Shown here: positions 8,649-17,097 of the stretch, piece by piece
Layout: the number at the start of each line of letters is the position of its first letter
Numbering within the stretch: the stretch's first letter is position 1
DNA from: GCA-2705995 sp048267965
Lineage (GTDB): Bacteria; Bacteroidota; Bacteroidia; Flavobacteriales_G; Salibacteraceae
Direction: 5' to 3'
Length of the DNA: 64,000 nucleotides
Assembly: GCA_048267965.1 (NCBI GenBank)
Contig: JBLWWK010000003.1
Coordinates: forward strand, 62,001-126,000
The notes under the pieces: model-generated
The model's database searches: none
Seen by the model: the letters and a program-made list of their open reading frames with translations, nothing else
What the model was told of the DNA's origin: nothing
Translations under genes and position numbers: made by a program

Positions 8649-10073
8649 GCGCTCTTTCTCGTAATTATTAATCATTAGGTAAGGAGCAGGCGCATCGTCT
8701 GCATTGGTTTTGATGGTAGATAGCAGGTTAAACATCTGAACAGGACTGTCTGCAGGAGCCATTAAAACCTTTCCGTGCTGATCGAGTAATACATAAACTG
8801 GCGCGGTTTGCACGGCATAATCTCGCAAGAGTTGGTAATCTAAATCGAAGTGAAGAAACGTCCATTTAAATTTTTTGTTGACGCTTAAAAGTTGCTCTAC
8901 AGCGGCCGCATCACGGTTAATGTTAATGCTTACAATTTCAATATTTCGATGATTTTCTTTGTGAATTCGCTCAAGAATTTTCATGTCTTTTACGGCCACC
9001 ATGCTCCAATCTGCCCAAAATTGTAGGTAAACAAATTTGCCCTGAAACTCGCTTAATTCCACCTTGCGACCAGAAGAACTAGGCAGCTTAAAAGAAGGAG
9101 CCAACTCTTTTTGTTCTAATAAATCGAGTTTCTGAATCATGTTTTGCGCAATTCTTCGGTGCTCTTCATATGGGCTGTTTTGCGCTACTTTATACATTAA
9201 TTTTAACCATGTTTCGGTAGGAACCGTACTCGTTTTTACATCGTTGAACGCAAAGTAGAGGAGAACGTATTCTCTTAATGCCTCGTTATGTTGAAGGAAT
9301 TCATCGTTGGCAAATACTTGGCTTAACGTTTCGTAAGGTTGTTTTTCGAGAGATTCTCGCTCTTTTCTGAAGTGGCTATTAAAGAGCTTATTGAGCCGAT
9401 CGTTAAAAAACTGGGTAACAAAAGTGGTGTAAGCTGCTTCTTTATACATGATTTCAGTATCGGCAACCAAGCTATCGAAAACTGTTTTGGCTGGTGTGTT
9501 GAGCACAATTTCTAAGCCACCCAAGGTGAATGTGATAAAATGTTTTAGATAAGTAGATTGCGCAATGGCACTGTTAAAATGGGTTTGAATTGAATCGATA
9601 AAAACGGCTTTAACAGAATCTGCTTTTTTGTAGAAAATTCGGGTTTGATTTTGATCAATAAAAGAATTTACAGCACGTAAGAATTGATCTTTTGTTGCCC
9701 ATTCATCAACAGAAACTCCAGCAACATGCACACTATCGAAGGTAACGGGTGTAAGCAAGTCTTCTAAATCTACTGGACATTCTAGTTGTAAGTAGAGCTG
9801 AGCTCCGGGCTGAACATGAAACGGAATTACCCGGTCGGCTACACGGAGGTAACCGGTAAAGCTATGCTCTATGTCTAGCTCAAATTGAAAAGTTCCATCG
9901 TTAGAAATGGAATCGGTTCCTACCGGTAATTTTAATTTCGATAAGGCATCAGCATTTTTAAGCAATTCAATTTTTTCGTTGAAATAACCGTCAATTTTAC
10001 CTGAAACATGGGTTTTGGCTGCTGAGACAGTAAGCGTTGTAAGAAGTAAAAAAAATGCTGTAATAAATCTCAT
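8640..10073 (-). CDS. Thioredoxin-fold (TlpA/AhpC-like) exported protein lacking CXXC
   Basis: A 477-residue exported protein. It begins with a signal peptide (MRFITAFFLLLTTLTVSAA), followed by a DUF4369-like beta-sandwich region, a helical middle and, from about residue 320, a TlpA/AhpC-TSA thioredoxin-like domain (LAPSFKLPSSSGRKVELSEF, then VYLQFWADW). The redox motif is absent: where TlpA proteins have WCxxC this one has W-S-M-V, and no cysteine replaces it. It is therefore unlikely to be a thiol oxidoreductase and may be a structural or binding protein. It directly abuts coaD with no gap and overlaps the Nudix gene tail by nine bases. Three copies of the iterated element fall in or near it (9216, 9915, 8558). 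Confidence 0.8.
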   Translation of the reverse strand: MRFITAFFLLLTTLTVSAAKTHVSGKIDGYFNEKIELLKNADALSKLKLPVGTDSISNDGTFQFELDIEHSFTGYLRVADRVIPFHVQPGAQLYLQLECPVDLEDLLTPVTFDSVHVAGVSVDEWATKDQFLRAVNSFIDQNQTRIFYKKADSVKAVFIDSIQTHFNSAIAQSTYLKHFITFTLGGLEIVLNTPAKTVFDSLVADTEIMYKEAAYTTFVTQFFNDRLNKLFNSHFRKERESLEKQPYETLSQVFANDEFLQHNEALREYVLLYFAFNDVKTSTVPTETWLKLMYKVAQNSPYEEHRRIAQNMIQKLDLLEQKELAPSFKLPSSSGRKVELSEFQGKFVYLQFWADWSMVAVKDMKILERIHKENHRNIEIVSININRDAAAVEQLLSVNKKFKWTFLHFDLDYQLLRDYAVQTAPVYVLLDQHGKVLMAPADSPVQMFNLLSTIKTNADDAPAPYLMINNYEKERLR

Positions 10074-10532
10074 TTATTGTTGTAAAGCTTTAGGTAAAAA
10101 AGGATTGGCGTTGCCACCGTGTTTCATAATTTCACGAACCATAGTTGAAGATACAGCAGAGTACTCGGGTTGGCTAATTAAAAATACTGTTTCAATATCT
10201 TGGTCCATTGTCATATTTAACACACCAATAGTACGCTCATATTCAAAATCGGCCGCTGTTCGTAAACCACGAAGAATATAACGTGCGTTGATGCTTTTAC
10301 AGTATTCAATAGTGAGGCCAGAGTACGATTCTACCCTAACATTGGGCACATTTTTAAACACTTTTTTTATTTGCTCTATGCGAGCTTCGAGGTCGAGAGA
10401 GTATTTTTTCTGTGAATTTTCGCCTACGGCTACTACAATTTCATCGAACATTTTTGATCCGCGCAAAACGATTTTTTCATGTCCTACAGTGATTGGATCG
10501 AACGAACCAGGAAAAACAGCAATTTTCGACAT
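10074..10532 (-). CDS. coaD: Phosphopantetheine adenylyltransferase
   Basis: Transfers AMP from ATP to 4'-phosphopantetheine, the fourth step of coenzyme A synthesis. The 152-residue protein shows the nucleotidyltransferase motif GSFDPITVGHEKI (T-x-G-H), RGLRTAADFEYE and the C-terminal SAVSSTMVREI. Its stop codon is directly followed by the ATG of the thioredoxin-like gene, and rsmD lies six bases upstream. The rsmD-coaD pair is a widespread gene order. Confidence 0.97.
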   Translation of the reverse strand: MSKIAVFPGSFDPITVGHEKIVLRGSKMFDEIVVAVGENSQKKYSLDLEARIEQIKKVFKNVPNVRVESYSGLTIEYCKSINARYILRGLRTAADFEYERTIGVLNMTMDQDIETVFLISQPEYSAVSSTMVREIMKHGGNANPFLPKALQQ

Positions 10533-10538
10533 ATCGAA

Positions 10539-11072
10539 TTAGTTTTTAAAGAAAGAAAAGTTGACGGCACTGTAATTTTTGTGCATTAAGAATTTAGGAT
10601 GCTCACTGAAATCGTGTTCCTTCGGATGTTCTAAAATTAAGATTCCATCTGGAACTAAAAGTTCATGATTGAAAATCTCATCAGGTAAGGTAGGTAGGGT
10701 TTTTAAATCGTAAGGCGGATCGGCAAAAATTAAATCGAATTGCTCGGTAGTTTTATGAATAAACTTGAAAGCATCTGATTTGTACGATCTCAATTCTTGA
10801 AAATCGAGTTGATTGGCAGTGTCGAATACAAAGCGCACGCACCCGAAATTAAGATCAACCGCTAAAACATCATCGGCACCTCGAGAGGCAAATTCGTAGC
10901 TGATGTTTCCCGTTCCGCAAAACAAATCGAGTACTTTGAGCCCTTCGATGGTAACCATATTTTCTATGATATTAAAGAGAGCTTCTTTGGCAAAATCAGT
11001 TGTGGGCCTTACGGGTAATCGGTTCGGAGCCGTAAGGCGTTTTCCTTTATATCGTCCTCTAATTATACGCAC
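10539..11072 (-). CDS. rsmD: 16S rRNA (guanine(966)-N(2))-methyltransferase
   Basis: Methylates G966 of 16S rRNA during 30S assembly. The 177-residue protein begins with MRIIRGRYKGKRL, has the AdoMet-binding loop VLDLFCGTGNISYE and the N6/N2-type catalytic motif ADPPYD. It overlaps the end of the DUF3822 gene by ten bases and precedes coaD by six, so translational coupling is likely. Confidence 0.95.
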   Translation of the reverse strand: MRIIRGRYKGKRLTAPNRLPVRPTTDFAKEALFNIIENMVTIEGLKVLDLFCGTGNISYEFASRGADDVLAVDLNFGCVRFVFDTANQLDFQELRSYKSDAFKFIHKTTEQFDLIFADPPYDLKTLPTLPDEIFNHELLVPDGILILEHPKEHDFSEHPKFLMHKNYSAVNFSFFKN

Positions 11073-11911
11073 AAATACAACTGGTTTATTGGGTAAAATC
11101 GAGAAAATTCTTCTGAATTTTCACTCATGAATTCTGTTGGTGTTTCTGCCAATTCAACGGTTTTGATATATTGATTTAAGACAGGTAATAGTGCTTCGGT
11201 TTCGGCAGAAGATCCGCTAAGTTGCAGATGACATTGTGCCACTGGAAACCCTAATTCTTGAATGCTGTATAAGCCAAAATAACTTACATCTTGCTCGTTT
11301 TCTTTCGGAAAAGTATTGAAAAGATGCAGAACGCCTTTTTTGAATAAAGCAATGGCCACATGGTTGTTGGCTGCATGAATGCCTACCAAGTATTTTTGAT
11401 TCTGACTTTTTAATTGTAGCTGTATAAGCCAGCCTGAATATAAAAATCGAAATTGCGCTTTGGGAAGTGTTTTGCGAATTTCATTCGCTAAATTCTCATC
11501 AAAACCATAACGAATTACTAAATCTAAATCGTTCAATTTGTCTATTAATTGAAGATTTTCTGTTGAGTGCTGATCGATGGTGATGTTCGATAACGGTTGA
11601 TTGATGTCGTAAAACGAAAGCGGAATAAGTGAAAAATAACGCGAATACACTCCGAAAATAATCACTTTAGGTTGCACAGAAAGCCACGAAGAAGTGGGCA
11701 GTGCTTTCTTTAATTCTTGCGAAAGGGAAGCAGAATCTGCAGAAAAACCATTCGATTGAAAATTGAAAAAAGCTTTGTTTTGAGTGCTTAATCGCGCGCT
11801 GCTCAAGCGTTTCTCTTCCAATCCGATTAATCCAAAATCAGAAGAAGCAGCCCTGATTTCAGAACTGCTTCTTTGAGAACTAAATGCTCTATGTTCGTTA
11901 TTTTCTGTCAA
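11063..11911 (-). CDS. DUF3822 family protein
   Basis: A 282-residue protein with no signal peptide or membrane segment. The sequence features (LPTSSWLSVQPKVIIFGVYSR, the middle strand-helix pattern and VGIHAANNHVAIALFKKGVLHLFNTF) fit DUF3822, a Bacteroidota family with an actin/hexokinase-like fold that is nearly always next to rsmD. The first 50 residues are Ser- and Arg-rich and are probably disordered. The function is unknown; the constant association with rsmD suggests a link to ribosome maturation, but this is inference. Confidence 0.78.
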   Translation of the reverse strand: MTENNEHRAFSSQRSSSEIRAASSDFGLIGLEEKRLSSARLSTQNKAFFNFQSNGFSADSASLSQELKKALPTSSWLSVQPKVIIFGVYSRYFSLIPLSFYDINQPLSNITIDQHSTENLQLIDKLNDLDLVIRYGFDENLANEIRKTLPKAQFRFLYSGWLIQLQLKSQNQKYLVGIHAANNHVAIALFKKGVLHLFNTFPKENEQDVSYFGLYSIQELGFPVAQCHLQLSGSSAETEALLPVLNQYIKTVELAETPTEFMSENSEEFSRFYPINQLYLCV

Positions 11912-11921
11912 ACGAGAACGA

Positions 11922-12683
11922 TTATTTTTCTTCTTTCCAGTTACCCGCTGTTCTAGGGTCTTCTAACGATCCTACAATCATAGGCTCTTTTGGATCGAAA
12001 GGCTCAGGATCTCTTACTTCAAATACGGGAACTAAAACGTTGTTTCTCTCTACCATATCAGTTTCCATAGCAAACTCGTTGTTGCTTTTAGGAACCTTGG
12101 GTAAAGAATCAGCGGCAAGCGCTACTTTTTGGAAACGTGTTTTAAGGTATTCTTCGTGGTACACACTTTCAAAGGCAGGAATACGCGTAGTATCTCTGCT
12201 GATAATTCCTAATTCAAGAGCTTCAGATTCTGTAAGAGTATCTGGCACAAAACCCATCATACTTACAACAGAAATAGAATCATTTTTTAAGAAATTGATT
12301 AAAGTGTCGAAATTTCCAGCGTACTTGCCGTATTCTTTTTTGTACGCTACTTGTGCTTCACGAATATCTTTTAAACGCTGAACAACTTCTGCGTAGATTT
12401 CAGATTTCTTTTCGTTAAACTCGATGGGTCTTTTAATAGAATCGTAGTTGAAGTAGCCCAACAATACCGATAAAATTAGCATCACCACGATTACACCAGT
12501 AGAAAGTGCATTCTTAATAATAGAAAGTGCATTTAATAAGGCTACAATTCCGATTAAGGTAAAAACGGCACCACCAATAAGTACCATACTGTTTTGGCCT
12601 TGCGCTCCACCTGTAATTAAAATTACTAAACCGATTAAGGTAAAAACTATCGGAGCTGCAAACTTGCTAATCGTTTCTTTCAT
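11922..12683 (-). CDS. Conserved membrane protein of unknown function
   Basis: A 253-residue protein with three hydrophobic helices in the first 80 residues (about 10-27, 33-52 and 58-78), then a soluble domain beginning with a coiled-coil-like stretch (residues 90-115, EIYAEVVQRLKDIREAQVAY) that resembles the pilin-type pattern of proteins in which a helix precedes a small globular domain. I do not recognise the family. It is the first gene of the run ending with the thioredoxin-like gene (hypothetical, DUF3822, rsmD, coaD) and has a good -7 box in front. Confidence 0.65.
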   Translation of the reverse strand: MKETISKFAAPIVFTLIGLVILITGGAQGQNSMVLIGGAVFTLIGIVALLNALSIIKNALSTGVIVVMLILSVLLGYFNYDSIKRPIEFNEKKSEIYAEVVQRLKDIREAQVAYKKEYGKYAGNFDTLINFLKNDSISVVSMMGFVPDTLTESEALELGIISRDTTRIPAFESVYHEEYLKTRFQKVALAADSLPKVPKSNNEFAMETDMVERNNVLVPVFEVRDPEPFDPKEPMIVGSLEDPRTAGNWKEEK

Positions 12684-12724
12684 GTTTTATTTGTTGACTG
12701 TTGTTTATCAATTTCGTGTGACAG

Positions 12725-12732
12725 CAAATCTA
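12725..12732 (-). promoter_or_regulatory. Probable -7 box for the 12683-8640 operon
   Basis: On the minus strand this reads TAGATTTG, an exact TAnnTTTG match, 41 bases upstream of the ATG at 12683 in the divergent gap with the helicase gene. A TTTG lies ten bases before it, closer than the usual -33 position, so only the -7 element is convincing. Confidence 0.45.
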
Positions 12733-12799
12733 CAATTTTTTTCAAATCGTAAAAGTTCTGCTAACGCTTTGTATACTTGCATTTTACTCGTATTCACTA

Positions 12800-14206
12800 A
12801 TGAATAATCAAGACTTTCAGAATCAATTATTACACTTCCTTGATTTTGAACCAACCAGCGATCAAAATCTCTTCATTTCTAAAGTGTCTCGCTTTTTGTG
12901 CGAACCAAAAATTAAGGATTTGTTCATATTAAGAGGGTATGCAGGAACCGGTAAAACCACCTTGTTAGCCGCTTTGGTAAATGCGTTGAAAAGTTTTAAT
13001 CGAACCACGGTTTTGATGGCTCCTACCGGAAGAGCAGCTAAAGTAATGAGTAATTATGCTCATCAAATGGCCTTTACGATTCATAAACGCATTTATTGGC
13101 TGCAAGAACAAAACGGAGAAATGGTTTTTAACCTCGGTAAAAACAACTCAAGCAACACGCTCTTTGTGGTAGATGAAGCGAGTATGATTCAAGGTTTCAC
13201 TCCTGGTTCTTACAGTAATTTATTAGACGATTTAATACAATTCGTTTATAACGGTAAGAATTGCAAACTATTGTTGGTAGGCGATGTAGCCCAGTTGCCA
13301 CCAGTTGGTTCAGATATTAGCCCTGCCTTGATTCCACGGTATTTTAGAGACGAATTCCACCTAAAAATTGATGGGGTAGAATTAAAAGAAGTAGTTCGTC
13401 AAGATGCCGAATCGAGTATTTTAACCAATGCTACTAAGATTAGAAACGATATAGATTCAGAACAATTTACCTTATCTATCCATGCGGCTTCTTCTACCGA
13501 TGTAGAAGCCATCAACGGAATGGAACTTGAAGATAGCATACAATCTGCCTATTCTAATTATGGTGAAAGTGAAGTGTTAATTATTACTCGTTCGAATAAA
13601 AGAGCCAACTTATTTAACCAGCAAATTCGTCAACGCATTCTTTACCGAGAAGAAGAAATTAGTGCTGGCGACTTGCTCATGGTAGTAAAAAACAATTACA
13701 ATTGGCTCGATAAAGAATCTAAAGTGGGCTTTATTGCTAACGGAGACACATTTCAAGTCAACAAAGTGATAAGTCGAGAAGAAATGCACGGATTTTCGTT
13801 TGCGAATGTTTCGGGTTTTTTAATCGATTATCCAGAAGAACCTGAGTTAGAAGTAAAAATTATGCTCGACTCAATACATGTAGAAACTTCGGCACTCGAA
13901 AAAGCAGAAACCGATAAATTATTTTGGTCGGTTTATGAAGATTACTTCGAAGCTACCAGTAAATCTGAACGGTTAGAACTCATCAAGAAAGATCCGTATT
14001 ACAATGCACTTCAAGTTAAGTATTCTTACGCAGTAACCTGCCACAAAGCCCAGGGTGGACAATGGCCGGTTGTCTTTATTGATCAGGGGTATTTAACCGA
14101 AGAAATGCTCGATAAAGAGTTAATGCGCTGGATGTATACAGCCTTTACACGAGCCACTGAAAAACTCTATTTGGTAAATTTTAGTGAAGTGTTTTTAAGC
14201 CACTAA
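12800..14206 (+). CDS. RecD-like ATP-dependent DNA helicase
   Basis: A 468-residue superfamily 1B helicase. Walker A is GYAGTGKT at residues 46-53, Walker B is VVDEASMI, motif III is GDVAQLPPVG and the C-terminal UvrD-like half has TCHKAQGGQWPVVFID and MYTAFTRATEKLYLV. It is shorter than RecD2/YrrC and lacks their N-terminal helix-hairpin-helix region, so it belongs to the short RecD-like group common in Bacteroidota. These helicases take part in DNA repair or recombination. No RecB or RecC gene is adjacent. Confidence 0.88.
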   Translation: MNNQDFQNQLLHFLDFEPTSDQNLFISKVSRFLCEPKIKDLFILRGYAGTGKTTLLAALVNALKSFNRTTVLMAPTGRAAKVMSNYAHQMAFTIHKRIYWLQEQNGEMVFNLGKNNSSNTLFVVDEASMIQGFTPGSYSNLLDDLIQFVYNGKNCKLLLVGDVAQLPPVGSDISPALIPRYFRDEFHLKIDGVELKEVVRQDAESSILTNATKIRNDIDSEQFTLSIHAASSTDVEAINGMELEDSIQSAYSNYGESEVLIITRSNKRANLFNQQIRQRILYREEEISAGDLLMVVKNNYNWLDKESKVGFIANGDTFQVNKVISREEMHGFSFANVSGFLIDYPEEPELEVKIMLDSIHVETSALEKAETDKLFWSVYEDYFEATSKSERLELIKKDPYYNALQVKYSYAVTCHKAQGGQWPVVFIDQGYLTEEMLDKELMRWMYTAFTRATEKLYLVNFSEVFLSH

Positions 14207-14252
14207 TTTTTTACGCACTTTCGTTCATAGATTGAACGTAGGATAGCATATC

Positions 14253-14825
14253 ATGAAAAAATCAATGGGTCGATTCTTACTGCGCCTAATGGGGTGGAAA
14301 CTCACAGGAGAAATCCCGAAAGAAGTGAAGAAATACGTGTTAATTGCAGCTCCGCACACATCGAATTTCGACTTTTTTTTGGCGCTTCCTTCTTTGTGGG
14401 GATTGGGGATTAAAGGCCGATATTTAATCAAAAAAGAGCTGTTTTGGTTTCCGCTAAACTTATTTCTTCGTTTTACAGGCGGTATTCCGGTAGATAGAAA
14501 AGACAAAACACATGAGTTTGTAGAGCAGCTGCAAAGTCTACTTCAATCGAAAGAAAATTTTGGTTTGTTATTTACTCCAGAAGGAACCCGATCTCGCGTT
14601 GTTCGATGGAAAACCGGGTTTCATCGTGTTGCCCGTAGTTGCGATATTCCTATTGTATTGGCATATGCTGATTATGTGAAAAAGGAGGTTCATTGTGGTG
14701 AACTATTGGTTCCTACCGATGATGTTCAAGCTGATTTAGAAAAACTGGAGAAATATTACGCCCCCATTCAAGCGAAATTTCCCGAACAGTTCAATAATCA
14801 GTTTTTCGAAAGAGAAGCCAATTAA
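14253..14825 (+). CDS. Lysophospholipid/1-acylglycerol-3-phosphate acyltransferase family protein
   Basis: A 190-residue acyltransferase of the PlsC superfamily, presumed to be membrane-associated and to transfer an acyl chain to a glycerophospholipid or another lipid. It has the catalytic H35-TSNF-D40 (HX4D) motif, GGIPVDR as motif II and FTPEGTRS as motif III. It is shorter than PlsC (about 240 residues) and lacks an N-terminal transmembrane helix, as in the small acyltransferases of this group. It follows the helicase by 46 bases and overlaps the dnaX 3' part by four bases on the opposite strand. Confidence 0.85.
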   Translation: MKKSMGRFLLRLMGWKLTGEIPKEVKKYVLIAAPHTSNFDFFLALPSLWGLGIKGRYLIKKELFWFPLNLFLRFTGGIPVDRKDKTHEFVEQLQSLLQSKENFGLLFTPEGTRSRVVRWKTGFHRVARSCDIPIVLAYADYVKKEVHCGELLVPTDDVQADLEKLEKYYAPIQAKFPEQFNNQFFEREAN

Positions 14826-15495
14826 TAATCTACTTCGAGGTTAAATCGTTGCATTAACTGGCTAAGAACAGGGTGTTTTTTCTGTAAGAACTCAAATTTA
14901 TCTCGGTTGGTGTAGAGTTTATTTTCTTCTTTAATTTCTTCAATTCGGTAATAAAGCTGAATATGATAGTTGTTCAGCTTCTTCTTCAAGAAAGATAAAA
15001 GAAGGTGTTTTTCGTTATTAAACTCAACTTCTGCAGAATAATGCCCAACCACAAAATGAATTTCGATTTCATTTTCAAGTTTCGGAACCGTTTCGTTTAG
15101 AACATTAAAAAGCAATAGTTTTCCTTTTTTTTGTTCTTCCAAAGCAAATTCTTTCCAAATCTTTTCGAGCACTTTTTGATCTACCGGATCTTTAGGTTTG
15201 TTGGTAAGATCTTCTTCTTCGTCTGCTAGTTTTTGTTCTCGCTCTTTGCCTGCATCTTTGAGTCGAGTTTTGTTAAACCCTTTGATTTGCAGGTTTTTAT
15301 TGAGCGATTTTAGCTTTCTCTTGGGTGCGGCAGCTTGCACTATTTCTTGCTGAGCTTGCTCAACAGTTTGGCTAGGGGTAGGAACCGATGTTGCAGCAGA
15401 TTGTGAGGGCAATTCTACCTTGGGCTGCGTATTTTCAGCATCAATACTTTTCTTGAATTGCTCAAGAATAATAATAGGAAACCTTACTCTATTGC
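14822..15495 (-). CDS. dnaX: DnaX C-terminal part, in the -1 frame relative to the N-terminal part
   Basis: This frame is open from the A10 run at 15496-15505 to the stop at 14822 and encodes about 224 residues: a linker, a Pro/Gln/Lys-rich segment and a C-terminal domain that would correspond to the tau-specific domains IV-V of DnaX. It has no convincing start codon of its own (the first candidate is a TTG at 15412). A single -1 slip in the A run joins it to the upstream frame to give a 580-residue product, the usual length of flavobacterial DnaX. It carries an iterated-element copy (15377-15386) in the Val-Pro-Thr frame, which supports coding in this frame. Transcriptional slippage, ribosomal frameshifting and a homopolymer sequencing error all remain possible. 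Confidence 0.75.
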
Positions 15496-16563
15496 TTTTT
15501 TTTTTGAAGCAGCCGTAATAGAAGCCAATTGCATTAAAGTGGTTTCTACTAATAAACGTTGATTTCTACTTTGACGGTATTTTACATCGCATTCGTGGCA
15601 AAGGGTGAGTGCATCAGAGATAAAGGCAAAATCAATTTTTTGAACTTGATCTTGGTAACGAGTGGCAATTCCTTCACCTACTTCGAGTAATTCTACCGTT
15701 TCTGTATTGAGGCAAACCATTAAATTTCTAAAATGCTCTGCTAATCCATTAATAAAATGGTGCCCATCGAAACCTTTGTTTAAAATTTCGTTGAATATGA
15801 GAAGGCATTTCGGAATGTTGTTTTCGAGAATTAAGTCGGTTAGTTGAAAATAGTAGTCGTAATCAAGAACATTGAGGTTTTTAATTACATCTTCATAACT
15901 AATGGTATTCCCAGAAAATGAAACAATCTGATCAAACATAGAAAGCGCATCTCGTAAACCTCCGTCTGCTTTCTGTGCAATGATGTGTAACGCGTCTTCA
16001 CCAATTTCTACTCCTTCACTTTTTGCCACTTTTTGTAAGTGGTTTACCATGTCTTGAATTTGAATGCGGTTAAATTCGAAAACTTGACATCGAGAGAGAA
16101 TGGTGGGGATAATTTTGTGTTTCTCGGTAGTGGCTAAGATAAATAAGGCGTGCTCTGGTGGTTCTTCTAATGTTTTTAAGAATGCATTAAAAGCAGCATT
16201 TGAGAGCATGTGTACCTCATCTACAATGTAGACTTTGTATTTTCCTGTTTGTGGTGGTACACGAACTTGGTCAATAAGGTTTCTAATATCGTCTACACTG
16301 TTATTAGAAGCAGCATCTAGTTCAAAGATGTTAAAAGCAAAATCTTCTCTATCGTCTGTATTGAGATCAGCGTTAATGGTTTTTGCTAAGATACGGGCTG
16401 TTGTAGTTTTACCCACTCCACGTGGGCCACAGAAAAGAAAGGCTTTCGCTAGGTGATTGTTTTTAATTGCATTCTGCAGCGTATCGGTAATTGATTGCTG
16501 ACCAACAACAGAATCCCAAGTGGTGGGTCTATACTTTAAGGCAGAAACTACATACTTATCCAT
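15484..16563 (-). CDS. dnaX: DNA polymerase III subunit gamma/tau, N-terminal part
   Basis: The AAA+ clamp-loader motor of DNA polymerase III. The zero frame gives 359 residues with Walker A GPRGVGKTTT near residues 46-55, Walker B VYIVDEVHML and the sensor 1 and SRC motifs LATTEKHKI and ILSRCQ. The four zinc-binding cysteines that E. coli DnaX has between Walker A and the ELDAAS block are missing here. This product ends three codons after an A10 run, at the TAA 15486-15484. It is the size expected for a gamma-like form without the tau domains. It is divergent from rpsF. Confidence 0.93.
   Translation of the reverse strand: MDKYVVSALKYRPTTWDSVVGQQSITDTLQNAIKNNHLAKAFLFCGPRGVGKTTTARILAKTINADLNTDDREDFAFNIFELDAASNNSVDDIRNLIDQVRVPPQTGKYKVYIVDEVHMLSNAAFNAFLKTLEEPPEHALFILATTEKHKIIPTILSRCQVFEFNRIQIQDMVNHLQKVAKSEGVEIGEDALHIIAQKADGGLRDALSMFDQIVSFSGNTISYEDVIKNLNVLDYDYYFQLTDLILENNIPKCLLIFNEILNKGFDGHHFINGLAEHFRNLMVCLNTETVELLEVGEGIATRYQDQVQKIDFAFISDALTLCHECDVKYRQSRNQRLLVETTLMQLASITAASKKKAIE
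15496..15505 (-). other. dnaX: A10 slippery run in dnaX
   Basis: The coding strand reads TCA followed by ten A and then GCAATAGAG and TAA. In the zero frame this gives Ser-Lys-Lys-Lys-Ala-Ile-Glu-stop. Eleven A, or a -1 slip, opens a frame of 224 further codons, while nine A gives a stop at once. A perfect 7-base stem (arms 15450-15456 and 15462-15468, five-base loop) lies 27 bases downstream, further than is usual for a stimulatory structure. There is no Shine-Dalgarno-like sequence just upstream. Confidence 0.75.
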
Positions 16564-16568
16564 TGCTA

Positions 16569-16576
16569 CAAATGTA
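16569..16576 (-). promoter_or_regulatory. Probable -7 box for dnaX, nearly leaderless
   Basis: On the minus strand this is TACATTTG, an exact TAnnTTTG match, ending five bases before the dnaX ATG at 16563. The implied transcript would begin at about the ATG. The box is inside a short inverted repeat, GCTACA and TGTAGC around two bases. Confidence 0.45.
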
Positions 16577-16682
16577 GCACGATTGAAAAAAACGCTGAAA
16601 AGAAAGAAAGGCTAAATTTGCGGTTGTTTTCAACAGTAATGAATAGTGGGTTCCTACTATTTTAATTATCAATTGGTTTTAC

Positions 16683-16690
16683 TACTTTTG
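16683..16690 (+). promoter_or_regulatory. Probable -7 box for rpsF-rpsR-rplI
   Basis: TACTTTTG matches TAnnTTTG exactly and would give a 5' leader of about 38 bases. The leader contains a small hairpin with CCCCA and TGGGG arms (16694-16710). I do not see the conserved CCG-containing S6:S18 binding structure known from other phyla. Confidence 0.5.
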
Positions 16691-16734
16691 CAACCCCAAA
16701 ATTTATGGGGATTTGAGAATTTAAATTTTAATTT

Positions 16735-17073
16735 ATGAATCGTTACGAAACTGTTTTCATTTTAACTCCCGTTTTATCTGATGATCAGGTAAAGGAAGCA
16801 GTGAAGAAATTTGAGAGTATTCTTAAAGATAGCGGAGCTAAGATTAAGCACCAAGACCATTGGGGTTTAAAGAAATTGGCTTACCCAATTCAAAAGAAGA
16901 CTACAGGTTTTTATCACCTCATTGAATTTGAAGCTGCCGGAGACATTTTATCAAGCTACGAAGTTGAATTAAAGCGTGATGAGCGTGTTTTACGTTTTCT
17001 TACAGTGAAAATGAACAAGCACCACGTTGAGTTTGCTGAAAAGCAAAGAAGAAAAGGCGAAGAAGCAGCGTAG
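16735..17073 (+). CDS. rpsF: 30S ribosomal protein bS6
   Basis: A small-subunit protein that binds bS18 on the platform. The 112-residue sequence begins NRYETVFILTPVLSDDQV and contains DHWGLKKLAYPIQKKTTGFYHLIEFEA and DERVLRFLTVKM, all hallmarks of bS6. It heads the operon rpsF-rpsR-rplI. In Bacteroidota, bS6, bS18 and bS21 are known to form a pocket that hides the 3' end of 16S rRNA. No Shine-Dalgarno sequence precedes it. Confidence 0.98.
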   Translation: MNRYETVFILTPVLSDDQVKEAVKKFESILKDSGAKIKHQDHWGLKKLAYPIQKKTTGFYHLIEFEAAGDILSSYEVELKRDERVLRFLTVKMNKHHVEFAEKQRRKGEEAA

Positions 17074-17097
17074 TTAAATATTTAAAGCATTATTAAG

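Noticed and set aside
14225..14506. A minus-strand open frame across the start of the acyltransferase gene
   Set aside because: It overlaps a gene with clear catalytic motifs and shows no domain of its own.
15450..15468. The hairpin after the dnaX slippery run as a frameshift stimulator
   Set aside because: At 27 bases it is too far from the A10 run for a classic stimulator; it is listed only as a nearby structure.
16691..16734. The conserved S6:S18 binding leader before rpsF
   Set aside because: The leader is only about 38 bases, with a small CCCCA/TGGGG hairpin and no CCG-containing bulge, so I do not call the known motif.
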